A stretch of DNA of 64,000 nucleotides from Chryseobacterium sp. ON_d1 (GCF_006829085.1 NZ_BJTC01000007.1:220673-284672), one strand, 5' to 3'. Counted from the stretch's first letter, positions 8,425-18,457 are shown. Notes: generated from the sequence alone by a model not told the origin. A program made the numbers and translations.

Positions 8425-9510
8425 ATGAACAAAAGAGGCTTTGGAATTATTCCTATTGCTTTCCTCTGCTTAGTGACGGGCTGCGATCGCGCTAAAGAGA
8501 GAAAAGATTTTGTACAGACTTACCCTGTCACCCAACCTATAAGTATTGATACAGTGATTAGTAAGGAGTTTGTTGCGCAGATAACTTCCCTGAAGAAAAT
8601 AGAGATCCGGGCGCAGGAGAAAGGCTTTTTGGAAAAAATCTATATTGACGAAGGTCAGTATGTTCGTGCCGGTCAGCCTTTATTTCGGATTATGCCACAG
8701 GTGTATCAGGCTGAGCTGGCCAAAGCCAACGCTGAATTCCAGCAGGCTTTGATAGAGCTTGAAAATGTCAGTACACTGGTACAAAACAATGTGGTGGCAA
8801 AGAACCAGCAATCCATGGCCCAGGCCAAAGTAAATGCAGCAAAGGCTGAAAAAAAGCTCGCCGAGATTCATCTGTCATTTACGGATATCAAAGCACCTTT
8901 TTCGGGTTTTATTAACAGACTTCCGCTGAAATTGGGAAGTCTGATCAACGAAGGAAATTTATTGACCACACTTTCGGACAATAGCAGGATCTACGGTTAC
9001 TTTAATGTTTCGGAGCAGGAGTATCTGCATTATCAGAACCATTCTGAAGATCGGGCAAGTAATAAAGTATCGCTTATTATGGCTAATGGTGATAAGTTCC
9101 CTAATCAGGGAAAAATCGAGACCATTGACGGCGAGTTTGACGCAGAAACAGGAAATATCGCATTCCGCGCTAATTTTGTTAATTCAGGTAATCTGCTGCG
9201 TCACGGGTCAACAGGAAAAATAGAAATGATGGTCCCGTTAAAGAAAGCTATCATAATCCCACAAAAAGCCACCTTTGAAATTCAGGATCAGAAATATGTT
9301 TTTGTCATAGACCGCACAGGACATGTCAAATCAAAAAGCATTCATGTCGCCCATGAATTACAGGACCTTTACGTTGTAGGGTCGGGCTTGTCAACTAGCG
9401 ATGTGATCTTATTAGAAGGGGTACAGAAGGTAAAGGACAACCAGAGAATAAGTGCCAAAATGATGGATCCTAAAAAAGCGATTGCTTCATTACAGCTAAA
9501 GGCAGAATAA
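8425..9510 (+). CDS. RND efflux periplasmic adaptor (membrane fusion protein, AcrA/HlyD-like)
   Basis: 361 residues. It is a lipoprotein: the lipobox LVTG-C places the lipidated Cys at residue 20. It has the lipoyl-half motif (GFLEKIYIDEGQYVRAGQPLF), a helical hairpin (~95-150), the second lipoyl half (FTDIKAPFSGFINR), a beta-barrel and a membrane-proximal domain. It would link the inner-membrane pump encoded 13 bases downstream to the outer membrane factor after that. Confidence 0.93.
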   Translation: MNKRGFGIIPIAFLCLVTGCDRAKERKDFVQTYPVTQPISIDTVISKEFVAQITSLKKIEIRAQEKGFLEKIYIDEGQYVRAGQPLFRIMPQVYQAELAKANAEFQQALIELENVSTLVQNNVVAKNQQSMAQAKVNAAKAEKKLAEIHLSFTDIKAPFSGFINRLPLKLGSLINEGNLLTTLSDNSRIYGYFNVSEQEYLHYQNHSEDRASNKVSLIMANGDKFPNQGKIETIDGEFDAETGNIAFRANFVNSGNLLRHGSTGKIEMMVPLKKAIIIPQKATFEIQDQKYVFVIDRTGHVKSKSIHVAHELQDLYVVGSGLSTSDVILLEGVQKVKDNQRISAKMMDPKKAIASLQLKAE

Positions 9511-9523
9511 TATACCGATCATT

Positions 9524-12500
9524 ATGTTTTCTAAAATGTTTATACGCAGACCCGTTCTGTCTATTGTAATATCACTCATCATCGTCAGTTTGGGGATTTT
9601 GTCTCTATTTGCTTTACCTGTAACGCAATTTCCTTCCATTTCACCGCCTAAGGTAAATATCAGGGCTGTATATCCCGGGGCAAATAATGAGCTTTTGGTC
9701 AAGTCTGTTATTATTCCTCTTGAGCACGCATTGAATGGAGTGCCGGGGATGAAGTACATGTCCTCTAATGCTGGTAATGACGGCGAGGCAGCCATACAGG
9801 TTGTATTTGATCTGGGAACAGATCCGAACGTTTCAGCAGTAAAAGTACAGAACCGGGTTTCATCTGTGGTCAATAAGCTGCCACCAGCCGTAGTTAAAGA
9901 AGGGGTTAAAATTACCGGGGAAGAGCCCAATATGCTGATGTATATCAATCTTTATAGTGATGATCCTTCGTCAGACCAAAAGTTCCTCTATAATTATGCT
10001 GATATCAACCTGATGCCGGAGCTCCGAAGAATAAAAGGGGTAGGGGTTGCCGAGATATTGGGAACACGGGAATATGCCATGAGGATCTGGCTAAAACCGG
10101 ATCGCCTGAATTCCTATACTATTTCAGCAAACGAGGTTATGAAGGCAATTGGTGAGCAGAGTATCGAAGCCTCCCCTGGAAAAACGGGGGTCAGTTCAGG
10201 TAAGCGTTCACAGTCTCTTGAGTATATCCTTAAATATCCCGGGCGATACAATAGTGAGAAAGAATATGAGAATATCATTCTTAAAGCGAAATCCAATGGC
10301 GAGTTTGTAAGGTTGCGGGATGTTGCCGATATCGAGTTCGGAAGCTCAATGTATGATATTTACTCCACTTTAAATGGTAAGAAATCAACTGCTATTACTG
10401 TAAAACAATCCTATGGAAGTAATGCAGGTGATGTTATCAGTAATATCAAAAAGGTAATGTCTGAACTTGAAAAAAAGAATTTTCCTAAAGGAATGCATTA
10501 TGAGATCAGTTACGATGTATCCCGTTTTCTTGATGCTTCCATGGAAAAGGTTATCCATACTTTACTTGAAGCCTTTGTTCTGGTGGCGGTTGTTGTATTT
10601 TTATTTTTGGGAGATTGGCGGTCAACACTTATCCCCGCATTAGCAGTACCCGTTTCGCTGGTTGGAACATTTGCCATAATGTCGGTGTTTGGAATTACCT
10701 TAAATATGATTTCATTATTTGCGATGGTTATGGCTATCGGGGTGGTGGTGGATGATGCGATTGTGGTGATCGAAGCAGTACATGCCAAAATGGAAGAGAA
10801 GAATTATTCTGCGCTCCAGGCTACTGAAGAGGCAATGCAGGAAATCAGTGGGGCAATAATTGCCATAACGCTGGTCATGGCAGCCGTTTTTATACCAGTT
10901 GCTTTTATGACAGGTCCGGTAGGTATTTTTTATCGTCAGTTTTCCATAACAATGGCTTCTTCTATTATCCTTTCAGGTATTGTTGCATTGACACTGACTC
11001 CTGCTTTATGCGCATTGATCTTAAAAAACAACCATGGGAAAAGTAAAAATACATTTTTGACAAAATTCCTTGGTAGATTTAATTCTTTGTTTCAGACAGG
11101 AACAGAGCGCTATGCTAAAGTTCTTACCCGCATAGTCCGGAAAAGTATATTTACAATTCCTTTGTTGGTACTCTTTGCGCTGGGAACATTCTTTATGAAT
11201 GGAAAAGTTGCAAGTGGATTTATTCCTGATGAAGACCAGGGGATGATTTATGCTATTATCCGTACTCCGCCGGGATCTACCCTGGAACGTACTAATAGTA
11301 TTGCATTGGAACTGCAGAAGATGGCACAGGGAATCGAAGGTGTTTCCTCTGTTTCTTCGCTGGCTGGTTACGAAATGCTGAGCGAAGGGACAGGCTCTAA
11401 CTCCGGGACCTGCTTGATCAACCTGAAGGCCTGGGATGATCGGAAATCATCTGCGCGGGACATCATTGAAAAACTGGCAGAAAAAGCAAAGGATATAGCG
11501 GGCGCTAACATAGAATTTTTTCAGCCTCCCTCGATTCCGGGGTATGGTGCTGCCGGTGGTTTTGAATTAAGACTTCTGGATAAATCCGGCCGCAGCGATT
11601 ATGCCGAAATGGAAAAAGTGAGCAATGATTTTGTACAGGAACTCAATAAAAGACCTGAGTTAGGTTCAGCGTTTACCTTTTATTCGGCTAGCTTTCCCCA
11701 ATTTGTGTTACGTATCGACAATGAACTGGCGGAACAGAAAGGAGTGACCATAGATAATGCAATGAGCAACCTTTCCACCTTAATCGGTTCAAGTTATGAA
11801 ACGGGTTTCATTCGTTTTGACCGTCCTTACCATGTTATTGTTCAGGCAGGACCACAATATCGGGCCTTACCTGGAGACCTTCTTAAACTATATGTTAAAA
11901 ACAGTAGTGGCCAGATGGTACCTTATTCAGGTTTTATGAGCTTAGAGAAGGTTTATGGACTTTCAGAAATTACCAGACATAACATGTATAATTCCTCTCA
12001 GGTAAGCGGTACTCCCGCTACGGGATATAGCAGTGAACAGGCTATAAGAGCGATTAAAGAAGTAGCGGAAAAATCACTGCCTGCAGGCTATGATATTGAC
12101 TGGGCAGGTATCTCAAAAGATGAAGTCAGCCGGGGGAATGAGGCGATATTCATATTTCTGATCTGTCTGGTATTTGTGTACTTTATCCTTTCTGCTCAGT
12201 ATGAGAGTTTTGTTCTACCTCTTTGCGTTATTCTGTCTTTGGTTTTCGGGATTTTTGGAGCGTATCTATCCCTACATCTGCTGGGATTGGAAAATAATAT
12301 ATATGCCCAGGTTGCAATGGTCATGCTGATCGGACTTTTGGGAAAAAATGCGGTTCTTATTGTGGAATTTGCCGTACAGCGTAAAGCAGAGGGGATTTCT
12401 GTATCACAGGCAGCTATTGAAGGAGCATCGATAAGATTTCGTCCCATTATTATGACCTCACTGGCTTTTATTGCAGGTCTTATCCCCTTGGTTATTGCAG

Positions 12501-12691
12501 TCGGGCCCGGTGCGGTAGGAAACCGAACTATCGGTACAGCTGCCGCAGGAGGAATGATTATGGGAACTATTTTCGGGTTACTCATCGTTCCCGGCCTTTA
12601 TTACATTTTTGCCACTATTGCCGAAAAAGTTAAACTGGCAAAATATGAGAATGAAATTCCACTGACAGAACCGGATGATCTCAGCACTTAG
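9524..12691 (+). CDS. RND multidrug efflux permease (HAE1 family)
   Basis: 1055 residues, full family length. The duplicated layout is clear: first TM helix at 10-30, a large periplasmic loop, TM2-6 from ~340, a second loop, and the second TM block from ~860. Proton-relay residues are present: the adjacent Asp pair in GVVVDDAIVV (TM4) and the Lys in LIGLLGKNAVL (TM10). It should export hydrophobic or amphipathic compounds in a tripartite complex with the adaptor and outer membrane factor. Its 3' end is 115 bases before the preferred start of the outer membrane factor. Confidence 0.95.
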   Translation: MFSKMFIRRPVLSIVISLIIVSLGILSLFALPVTQFPSISPPKVNIRAVYPGANNELLVKSVIIPLEHALNGVPGMKYMSSNAGNDGEAAIQVVFDLGTDPNVSAVKVQNRVSSVVNKLPPAVVKEGVKITGEEPNMLMYINLYSDDPSSDQKFLYNYADINLMPELRRIKGVGVAEILGTREYAMRIWLKPDRLNSYTISANEVMKAIGEQSIEASPGKTGVSSGKRSQSLEYILKYPGRYNSEKEYENIILKAKSNGEFVRLRDVADIEFGSSMYDIYSTLNGKKSTAITVKQSYGSNAGDVISNIKKVMSELEKKNFPKGMHYEISYDVSRFLDASMEKVIHTLLEAFVLVAVVVFLFLGDWRSTLIPALAVPVSLVGTFAIMSVFGITLNMISLFAMVMAIGVVVDDAIVVIEAVHAKMEEKNYSALQATEEAMQEISGAIIAITLVMAAVFIPVAFMTGPVGIFYRQFSITMASSIILSGIVALTLTPALCALILKNNHGKSKNTFLTKFLGRFNSLFQTGTERYAKVLTRIVRKSIFTIPLLVLFALGTFFMNGKVASGFIPDEDQGMIYAIIRTPPGSTLERTNSIALELQKMAQGIEGVSSVSSLAGYEMLSEGTGSNSGTCLINLKAWDDRKSSARDIIEKLAEKAKDIAGANIEFFQPPSIPGYGAAGGFELRLLDKSGRSDYAEMEKVSNDFVQELNKRPELGSAFTFYSASFPQFVLRIDNELAEQKGVTIDNAMSNLSTLIGSSYETGFIRFDRPYHVIVQAGPQYRALPGDLLKLYVKNSSGQMVPYSGFMSLEKVYGLSEITRHNMYNSSQVSGTPATGYSSEQAIRAIKEVAEKSLPAGYDIDWAGISKDEVSRGNEAIFIFLICLVFVYFILSAQYESFVLPLCVILSLVFGIFGAYLSLHLLGLENNIYAQVAMVMLIGLLGKNAVLIVEFAVQRKAEGISVSQAAIEGASIRFRPIIMTSLAFIAGLIPLVIAVGPGAVGNRTIGTAAAGGMIMGTIFGLLIVPGLYYIFATIAEKVKLAKYENEIPLTEPDDLST

Positions 12692-12806
12692 ATACTGGAG
12701 CTGGAAAATAGCAATTAAATACATATTAAAAAAACATTACCAACTTATGATCGATTTTAATGGAAGATATCTGACGGATCTTAGTACCAGTCGGATCAAG
12801 CCACAA

Positions 12807-14246
12807 ATGGCGATTCATCGGAAGACCTGGCTTGTTTTGCTAGCGGGCTTGTTTTTGGCAACAGGATGCAAGGCACCGCAGGGGGCTATCATAAAACAAG
12901 AAATGAAAGAAGATCTTCCGGAGCAATTTCCGGATCAGGAAGCACAAACCCTTAATTCAGGAAATGTAAAATGGAGGGAATTTATTACTGATCCGGTACT
13001 GGTGAACCTCATTGAAATGGCATTAAAAAATAATAGAGATTTAATGCAGGTCTTTCAGGAGATAGAAATTGCCAAAAGCAATGTTCTTTTCAAAAAAGGC
13101 GCAATGAGTCCTACCGTTTCAATGTCCATGGGAACAGGTGTGAAAAAGAGTGCAAGGTATACGAGCGAAGGAGCCGGTAATGCCACTACAGATATTGAGC
13201 CCGGGAGAAAGATGCCGGATCCTCTTCCCAATTTCGGAATGGGTCTTAACACAAGTTGGGAGGTGGATATCTGGAAAAAGTTAAGGGATGGTAAGGATGC
13301 AGCTGTATCACATTATCTTGCTACCATAGAAGGCAAAAATTTTGTGCTTTCCAATTTGATCGAGCAGATTTCAACTCAGTATTACGATTTATTGGCGTTG
13401 GACAACCGGCTGGATATTGTGAAGCAGTATATTCAGATCCAGGAAAAGGCTCTGTCTGTAGCAAAAATTCAAAAGCAGGCTGCAGTAAGTACTGAGCTTG
13501 CTGTTAAAAGATTTGAGGCAGAACTTATTAAATCTAAAGCTACACTTACTACTTTACAGCAAGAAATGACAGAAAAGGAAAATGGATTAAATGCTCTATT
13601 GGGAAGGTTTCCACAGCCTATTCCAAGAGATAAATCCAGTCTGTTATCAACAGTTCCCCAAAAAATTGGAGTTGGTATTCCTTCTGAGCTGTTAAGTAAC
13701 CGGCCCGATATTAAAAGAGCCGAACTGGAACTGCGATCCTCACAATTAAACGTTTCTGTGGCTAGAAAAGAATTCTACCCATCCTTTACAATTTCGGCAA
13801 CATTGGGACTGGCCGCTTTTAAGCCTTCCTATCTGATTAAAATGCCAGAGTCCATAGCATATGGGATTATAGGTGACCTTGCCGGCCCACTGATCAATAA
13901 AAGCGCTATCAAAGCTAACTTTTCTACAGCAAATGCCAGGCAGTTACAGGCTTTATATGAATATGACAAAACTATTCTGAATGCTTACATTGAAGTTGCG
14001 AATTTAATGTCAAAGGTTAAAAATATAGATCTTTATTATCAGATGAAACGTAATGAGACTGAGGTTTTAAATCAATCAATAGATATAGCCGGTTTGCTAT
14101 TTAAGAATTCCAGAGCAGATTATCTTGAAATATTACTGAATCAACGTGATGTTTTAAGTGCCAGGCAGGAACTTATTGAGGCAAAAAAAGAACAATTAAT
14201 AGCTGTTGTTCATATTTACAAGAGTTTGGGAGGCGGCTGGCAGTAG
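12807..14246 (+). CDS. Outer membrane efflux lipoprotein (TolC/NodT-like)
   Basis: 479 residues from the ATG at 12807. An in-frame ORF reaches back to 12675 inside the RND gene, with another ATG at 12747. I prefer 12807 because it puts a proper lipoprotein signal (KTWLVLLAGLFLATG-C) at the N-terminus. Two outer-membrane-efflux-protein repeats follow, with the typical LLSNRPDIKRAELELR and RADYLEILLNQRDVLSARQEL segments. It completes the tripartite pump. The operon appears to end here, since the next 690 bases hold terminator-like hairpins. Confidence 0.9.
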   Translation: MAIHRKTWLVLLAGLFLATGCKAPQGAIIKQEMKEDLPEQFPDQEAQTLNSGNVKWREFITDPVLVNLIEMALKNNRDLMQVFQEIEIAKSNVLFKKGAMSPTVSMSMGTGVKKSARYTSEGAGNATTDIEPGRKMPDPLPNFGMGLNTSWEVDIWKKLRDGKDAAVSHYLATIEGKNFVLSNLIEQISTQYYDLLALDNRLDIVKQYIQIQEKALSVAKIQKQAAVSTELAVKRFEAELIKSKATLTTLQQEMTEKENGLNALLGRFPQPIPRDKSSLLSTVPQKIGVGIPSELLSNRPDIKRAELELRSSQLNVSVARKEFYPSFTISATLGLAAFKPSYLIKMPESIAYGIIGDLAGPLINKSAIKANFSTANARQLQALYEYDKTILNAYIEVANLMSKVKNIDLYYQMKRNETEVLNQSIDIAGLLFKNSRADYLEILLNQRDVLSARQELIEAKKEQLIAVVHIYKSLGGGWQ

Positions 14247-14318
14247 TATGTTCTACTTATTGTAATGTATTACTCTGGATATAAAGATTCTATATATTAG
14301 TTGATTTGGTGTTTTTTT

Positions 14319-14860
14319 CCGTTTCATTTTTAATGATCGGCTATTTTTTGTAAGTTTTATACAAGTCGCTGACGAAAGTCCTTGATCATGGATTGTTGCA
14401 CTTTTGTCACTTTATTTTTCCAGCCAGCTACTTTGTCCTTTTCTTTGAACCGCTATTGTTCATATTTACTTGGAATTTTAGGGATAGGATGACCGTAGCA
14501 GGCTCTGCTTATTGTAGGTAATATTGGATACGAAGTTTATTCATATCAATTTAATTTTGGACTGATGGCCGTTTCATTTTTAATGATCGGCCATTTTTTG
14601 TAAGTGGTATCAGAAAGAGGAGGACGAAAGCTTTTTATCATGGATTTTTACACTTTCGTCATTTTTTTTTTTATCGTTTTTTCTTTTGTATTATTTTGCA
14701 CTGAAATTGATATTTATAGAATAGCGAAGGTTCTTTGTATCAATTATTTTTTACAGGTGGTCGCTTCAGTTCTCAACGTAAAGCGGCCATTATTTTTTCT
14801 ATTCTGAAAAAGGACCAACAGCTTTTGTCACGGATTATTGAGTCTTCGTCATCTTATTTT
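14319..14860 (+). repeat. Three diverged copies of a two-hairpin intergenic repeat
   Basis: Unit 1 (14319-14418) and unit 2 (14569-14670) are offset by 250 bases. They share the stretch from ccgtttcattttt to gtaagt (37 bases, about two mismatches), then a second conserved block beginning gacgaaag and ending ctttcgtc/cttttgtc. Unit 3 (about 14757-14855) keeps the aagcggccat-T-run part and a degraded gtcttcgtcat. Each block is a hairpin: atggccg/cggccat followed by T6, then an 8-bp gacgaaag/ctttcgtc stem, with compensatory G-T pairs in unit 1. No gene lies in 14247-14933. The copies may be stacked terminators or a small structured RNA/REP-like family. Confidence 0.7.
14565..14599 (+). terminator. 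Rho-independent terminator-like hairpin (unit 2 of the repeat)
   Basis: The 7-bp stem atggccg (14565-14571) / cggccat (14588-14594) is followed by T tract 14594-14599. It is the best-preserved of the three repeated hairpins and could stop transcription from the RND operon, although it lies ~320 bases past the last stop codon. Confidence 0.6.
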
Positions 14861-14933
14861 TCTAAGTGAATAGCTTTTCACTTTTTTTGTACCGAAATTA
14901 AAAGCATAATGTCAATTAATTAAAAAAGAAGTG

Positions 14934-16718
14934 ATGGAATTCTCTACGCACAAACACGAAACAGAAACAAACAAAAACACTAAGCACGTTTCACTATATC
15001 GTGTTTACGGATTTTTTAAACCCTACAAATGGCAGTTAATTGGCTCCATTGTGCTTATTTTTATAGGAGCAGGAGCGGGAATGGCAATGCCGTTTTTATT
15101 ACGGAACATTATCGATGATGCACTTCCTCATGCTAATATGCAGTTATTGGTCACATTAGTCATTGCCATGGTTTTGGCAACACTGGTGTCTGCCGTAATC
15201 AACATGATTCAGACGATAATTTCAACTAAAATCGGACAATCCGTACTTCACGATTTGCGAATAAAGCTGTATTCGCACTTGCATTCGCTATCACTGCATT
15301 TTTTTACCAATACGCGTGGTGGGGAAATTCAGTCCCGCATTACGCAGGATATCGGATCACTGCAGGAATTGGTTTCCAATACTGCGCAGGAAGCAGCTAA
15401 AAATCTAAGTATTGTGATCATGACTGTCATTGCCATGTTTCTCCTGGATTGGAAACTTTCATTGTTTTCACTAACTGTTGTTCCATTGACACTACTATTA
15501 AGTAATTGGGTGGGGGAATTACGGGAAAAAGTTGCAGAGAAACAAAGACAAAAGCTGGCCGATCTATCTTCAGAGATAAATGAAACCCTGTCTGTACCCG
15601 GCATCATCCTTTCCCGTACAATGGGGAAGACAGGATTTCTGATCGGTAAATTTTCAAAAACCTCAAAAGATGTTGCAGATTTGGAAGTTCGATCACGTAC
15701 TTCTAATGAATGGCAATGGCAGATTATTTATTTGCTTTTGACTATTCTTCCGGCGCTGACTTTACTTCTTGGTGGACTTAGGATGCAGGGCGACAATCAC
15801 GTTTCTATCGGTACGCTCATGGCATTAATTGCACTGCAGGAACAATTGACATTCCCCTTGCAGGAGTTACTAAGGACAAGTATTGAAGTGCGTAAGACGC
15901 GTGTATTGTTTTCCCGTATATTCGAGTATCTCGATATGCCTTCTCAGGTTAAGAGGATAGCAGGAGCCGTTGTTTTAAATAAAAAAAACGTAAAAGGAAA
16001 TGTAAAACTTGAAAATGTTAGTTTTTCATATGAGGATGGAGCTGAGCTGCTTTCTGATGTAACCATTGATATTAAAGGCGGAAGTCACGTTGCTATTGTC
16101 GGGGCGACAGGTTCCGGGAAAACAACTGTGGGATATCTCATAGCGGGGCTTTATGAAGTAAATAGAGGAGCTATTTATATAGATGGGGTTGACATTCGGA
16201 AATTAAGTGCTCGCTCACGGACCGATATTTTGGGTGTAGTATCACAGGACCCTTACCTGCTTAATGGAACAATTAAAGAAAACCTGCTGTTTGCCAATCC
16301 TGATGCTACTGATCAGGAGTTGGTTGCAGCTGCAAAAATTACAAATCTGCATGACTTTATATTGAACCTTCCCTTACAGTATGATACTCCTATCGGTGAG
16401 CATGGTTACCGTTTTTCAGGTGGCGAAAAACAAAGACTTTCGCTAGCAAGGACGATCTTAAGAAAGCCAGCAATTATCATAATGGATGAAGCTACAAGTG
16501 CATTGGATACTATTACAGAACGTAACCTGTCAGGCGGTTTAAACGCATCTTTGCATAATGTTACTACCATAACAATTGCACACCGTTTATCCACGGTGCG
16601 AAATGCAGATCAAATTGTGGTGATGAATCGGGGTAGGATCGTAGAGCAAGGTACACATGAGGAGTTAGTCGTAAAAAATAGCTATTATGCTAGGCTTTTA
16701 GAATCTGACAGAAGCTGA
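14934..16718 (+). CDS. ABC exporter, fused membrane and ATPase domains (MsbA/multidrug type)
   Basis: 594 residues from the ATG at 14934. The three bases before it are GTG, a poorer start. Six TM helices in ~30-310 are followed by a nucleotide-binding domain with Walker A GATGSGKTT, signature FSGGEKQRLSLA, Walker B IIIMDEATSALD and the switch His in IAHRLSTV. It works as a homodimer or with a partner and would export lipid, peptide or drug. It stands alone between long intergenic regions. Its last 105 bases plus the following 62 bases are repeated at 18091-18257, and a longer 3' segment is repeated at 51031-51350. Confidence 0.92.
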   Translation: MEFSTHKHETETNKNTKHVSLYRVYGFFKPYKWQLIGSIVLIFIGAGAGMAMPFLLRNIIDDALPHANMQLLVTLVIAMVLATLVSAVINMIQTIISTKIGQSVLHDLRIKLYSHLHSLSLHFFTNTRGGEIQSRITQDIGSLQELVSNTAQEAAKNLSIVIMTVIAMFLLDWKLSLFSLTVVPLTLLLSNWVGELREKVAEKQRQKLADLSSEINETLSVPGIILSRTMGKTGFLIGKFSKTSKDVADLEVRSRTSNEWQWQIIYLLLTILPALTLLLGGLRMQGDNHVSIGTLMALIALQEQLTFPLQELLRTSIEVRKTRVLFSRIFEYLDMPSQVKRIAGAVVLNKKNVKGNVKLENVSFSYEDGAELLSDVTIDIKGGSHVAIVGATGSGKTTVGYLIAGLYEVNRGAIYIDGVDIRKLSARSRTDILGVVSQDPYLLNGTIKENLLFANPDATDQELVAAAKITNLHDFILNLPLQYDTPIGEHGYRFSGGEKQRLSLARTILRKPAIIIMDEATSALDTITERNLSGGLNASLHNVTTITIAHRLSTVRNADQIVVMNRGRIVEQGTHEELVVKNSYYARLLESDRS

Positions 16719-16800
16719 TTACAATAATTGATGTTGAAGAAACTGTATAATATAAAAGAATAACATAAATGTTTATATAGATGGTTTAATTAGCTGGTTG

Positions 16801-16834
16801 GAGCCCTGACATTCTATATCAGGGCTCATTTTTT
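16801..16834 (+). terminator. Rho-independent terminator of the ABC exporter
   Basis: The 9-bp perfect stem gagccctga (16801-16809) / tcagggctc (16819-16827) is followed by a T-rich tail. A diverged copy (gtcctgat...atcagagctcattttt, about 51246-51276) survives with the third copy of this 3' region. Confidence 0.9.
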
Positions 16835-17050
16835 CGGGCGATAGGTAATGCTTTTTAATAATGCCGATATAAATATAACTAATGTTTGAAAAATATTAAG
16901 ATACCTTATGAGAGTAAGAAAACTTGTAAGAAGACACAGCATTCTTTTATCAGCTGATCCTTAAGTAGAGTTTCAAATTTCAATATTCTTTTAATTCAAA
17001 TGCTGTTTTTAGAATTTTTCGTTATTTAACTTTTTGGTCTTGGAGAATAC

Positions 17051-17082
17051 TTGAAAAAGGCAATCAAATTATTGTATCTTTC
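17051..17082 (+). promoter_or_regulatory. Bacteroidetes-type promoter for the S41 peptidase gene
   Basis: A TATCTTTC box at 17075-17082 resembles the -7 consensus TAnnTTTG, with a TTG at 17051-17053 about 21 bases upstream in the -33 position. The start site would be near 17089, between this box and the ATG at 17102. This argues against using the earlier in-frame TTG at 17051 as the start codon. Confidence 0.5.
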
Positions 17083-17101
17083 AGAATATAAAATCTACAA
17101 A

Positions 17102-18073
17102 ATGAAATTCATACTAATTGGTGTATTTTTATTTTTATCAAATAGGGTATTGTCTCAAACAACGCCCAAGTTATATATTGAAAAAGCCATTTCCATAATG
17201 GAAATGAATTCTGTAAATAAAAATAAAATCGATTGGAAGAAAATCAAGGAGAATGCTTTAGAAGAAGGCAAAGATAAAAATTCGATTCGTGAAACATATC
17301 CTATTATAAGAAACATATTGGGTAAACTAGGAGACCAGCATTCGAAATTTTTTAAGCCTGAGGTTGTTGAAGCGTATTTAAAGCGTTATAAGGAGGTCGG
17401 GATTGCCTTCCCTTATCCAAAAGACAGCCTCATCGGTGCAGATATAGCTTATGTTACAGTTCCCGCCATTGCCATTCTGAATAATGAAGATTGGAATGAA
17501 TATGTAGAAAGTTTTTATGCCAAGATCAAAAAGCTGGACCACAAAAATCCAAAGTGCTGGGTAATTGATTTAAGGGAGAATGACGGCGGAATGTTTGCCC
17601 CTATGTTTAAAGCGGTCTATCCATTTTTAGGTAGAAAGAATGTTGTAGGCTCTATGGACAACACTGGGGAAATCAAATATTTTAATTATAAAGATTCAAA
17701 TATTTATTTTGGAAGTTATATAATTGGCGCAATAGCAACGCCGGATATAGAATTAAAAAATAAAAATATACCCATATTTGTTTTAACTAGTAAAAAGACT
17801 GCAAGTTCGGGAGAGTTTCTGGCTGCAAGCTTTAAAGGGCAGAAGAATGTGAAAATCATTGGAACCAATACGCAAGGTTTAACATCTGACAATTCTGAAT
17901 TTAAACTTGAAGATGGTGCATTTCTTGTTTTAACTACAGGGATTTTAATAGATAGGAATAAAAGAGAATACAGACGGGTGGGTGAAGGAATTTCGCCAGA
18001 TTATCCACTTGAGGAATTTGATTTTCAGAATTATATAGATGAAGTCAAAAGAATATTAATTGCAGTCAATTAA
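17102..18073 (+). CDS. Secreted S41-family peptidase (C-terminal processing peptidase type)
   Basis: 323 residues from the ATG at 17102. A signal peptide (MKFILIGVFLFLSNRVLSQ) marks this start. The TSPc domain has IDLRENDGG (substrate-strand motif) and TSKKTASSGEFLAASF, where the nucleophilic Ser is expected just before GE, followed by KIIGTNTQGLTS. There is no PDZ domain, so this is the short form seen in many Bacteroidetes. It is probably periplasmic or exported. It sits exactly between two direct copies (16614-16780 and 18091-18257) of the ABC exporter 3' end, suggesting it arrived with a duplication. Confidence 0.85.
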   Translation: MKFILIGVFLFLSNRVLSQTTPKLYIEKAISIMEMNSVNKNKIDWKKIKENALEEGKDKNSIRETYPIIRNILGKLGDQHSKFFKPEVVEAYLKRYKEVGIAFPYPKDSLIGADIAYVTVPAIAILNNEDWNEYVESFYAKIKKLDHKNPKCWVIDLRENDGGMFAPMFKAVYPFLGRKNVVGSMDNTGEIKYFNYKDSNIYFGSYIIGAIATPDIELKNKNIPIFVLTSKKTASSGEFLAASFKGQKNVKIIGTNTQGLTSDNSEFKLEDGAFLVLTTGILIDRNKREYRRVGEGISPDYPLEEFDFQNYIDEVKRILIAVN

Positions 18074-18090
18074 ACTATAGAATCTTAAAA

Positions 18091-18257
18091 TTTGTGGTGA
18101 TGAACCGAGGTAAGATCGTAGAGCAAAGTACACATGAGGAGCTAGTCGTAAAAAATAGCTATTATGCTAGGCTTTTAGAATCAGATAGAAGCTGATTACA
18201 ATAATTGATGTTGAAGAAACTGTATAATATAAAAGAATAACATAAATGTTTATATAG
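18091..18257 (+). repeat. Second copy of the ABC exporter 3' end
   Basis: This 167-base stretch aligns without gaps to 16614-16780 (constant offset 1477), with about eight mismatches. All are in the former coding part; the 62 bases after the stop are identical. It carries no start and is only a C-terminal scar (VVMNR... to LESDRS) with no terminator copy. With the parent it forms direct repeats around the S41 gene. Confidence 0.9.
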
Positions 18258-18457
18258 GTGTTTTGTTTTGGTTCTTCTTTTCTTCATGTTGAACTCAAAT
18301 AGTTGTTCTTTTAGGTTTTCGGTCGTGCCATTTAGCAAGAGCGAATCTAAACGTCCCACTCATTTATAATAATACACACGGCATAGGTAAATAGTCCAAT
18401 TAACTATGTTATCTGTAATTCTTAAGTTTTGTTTGTCTCTTGTCGCACAAATCAAGA
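18258..18457. other. Intergenic between converging genes
   Basis: About 200 bases between the repeat scar and the 3' end of the leftward esterase gene. A 65-codon minus-strand open frame runs into the scar and is not supported. No clear hairpin seen. Confidence 0.4.

Noticed and set aside
18162..18359. 65-codon minus-strand ORF across the ABC tail copy
   Set aside because: Lies in a repeat scar of the opposite strand, with no independent support.
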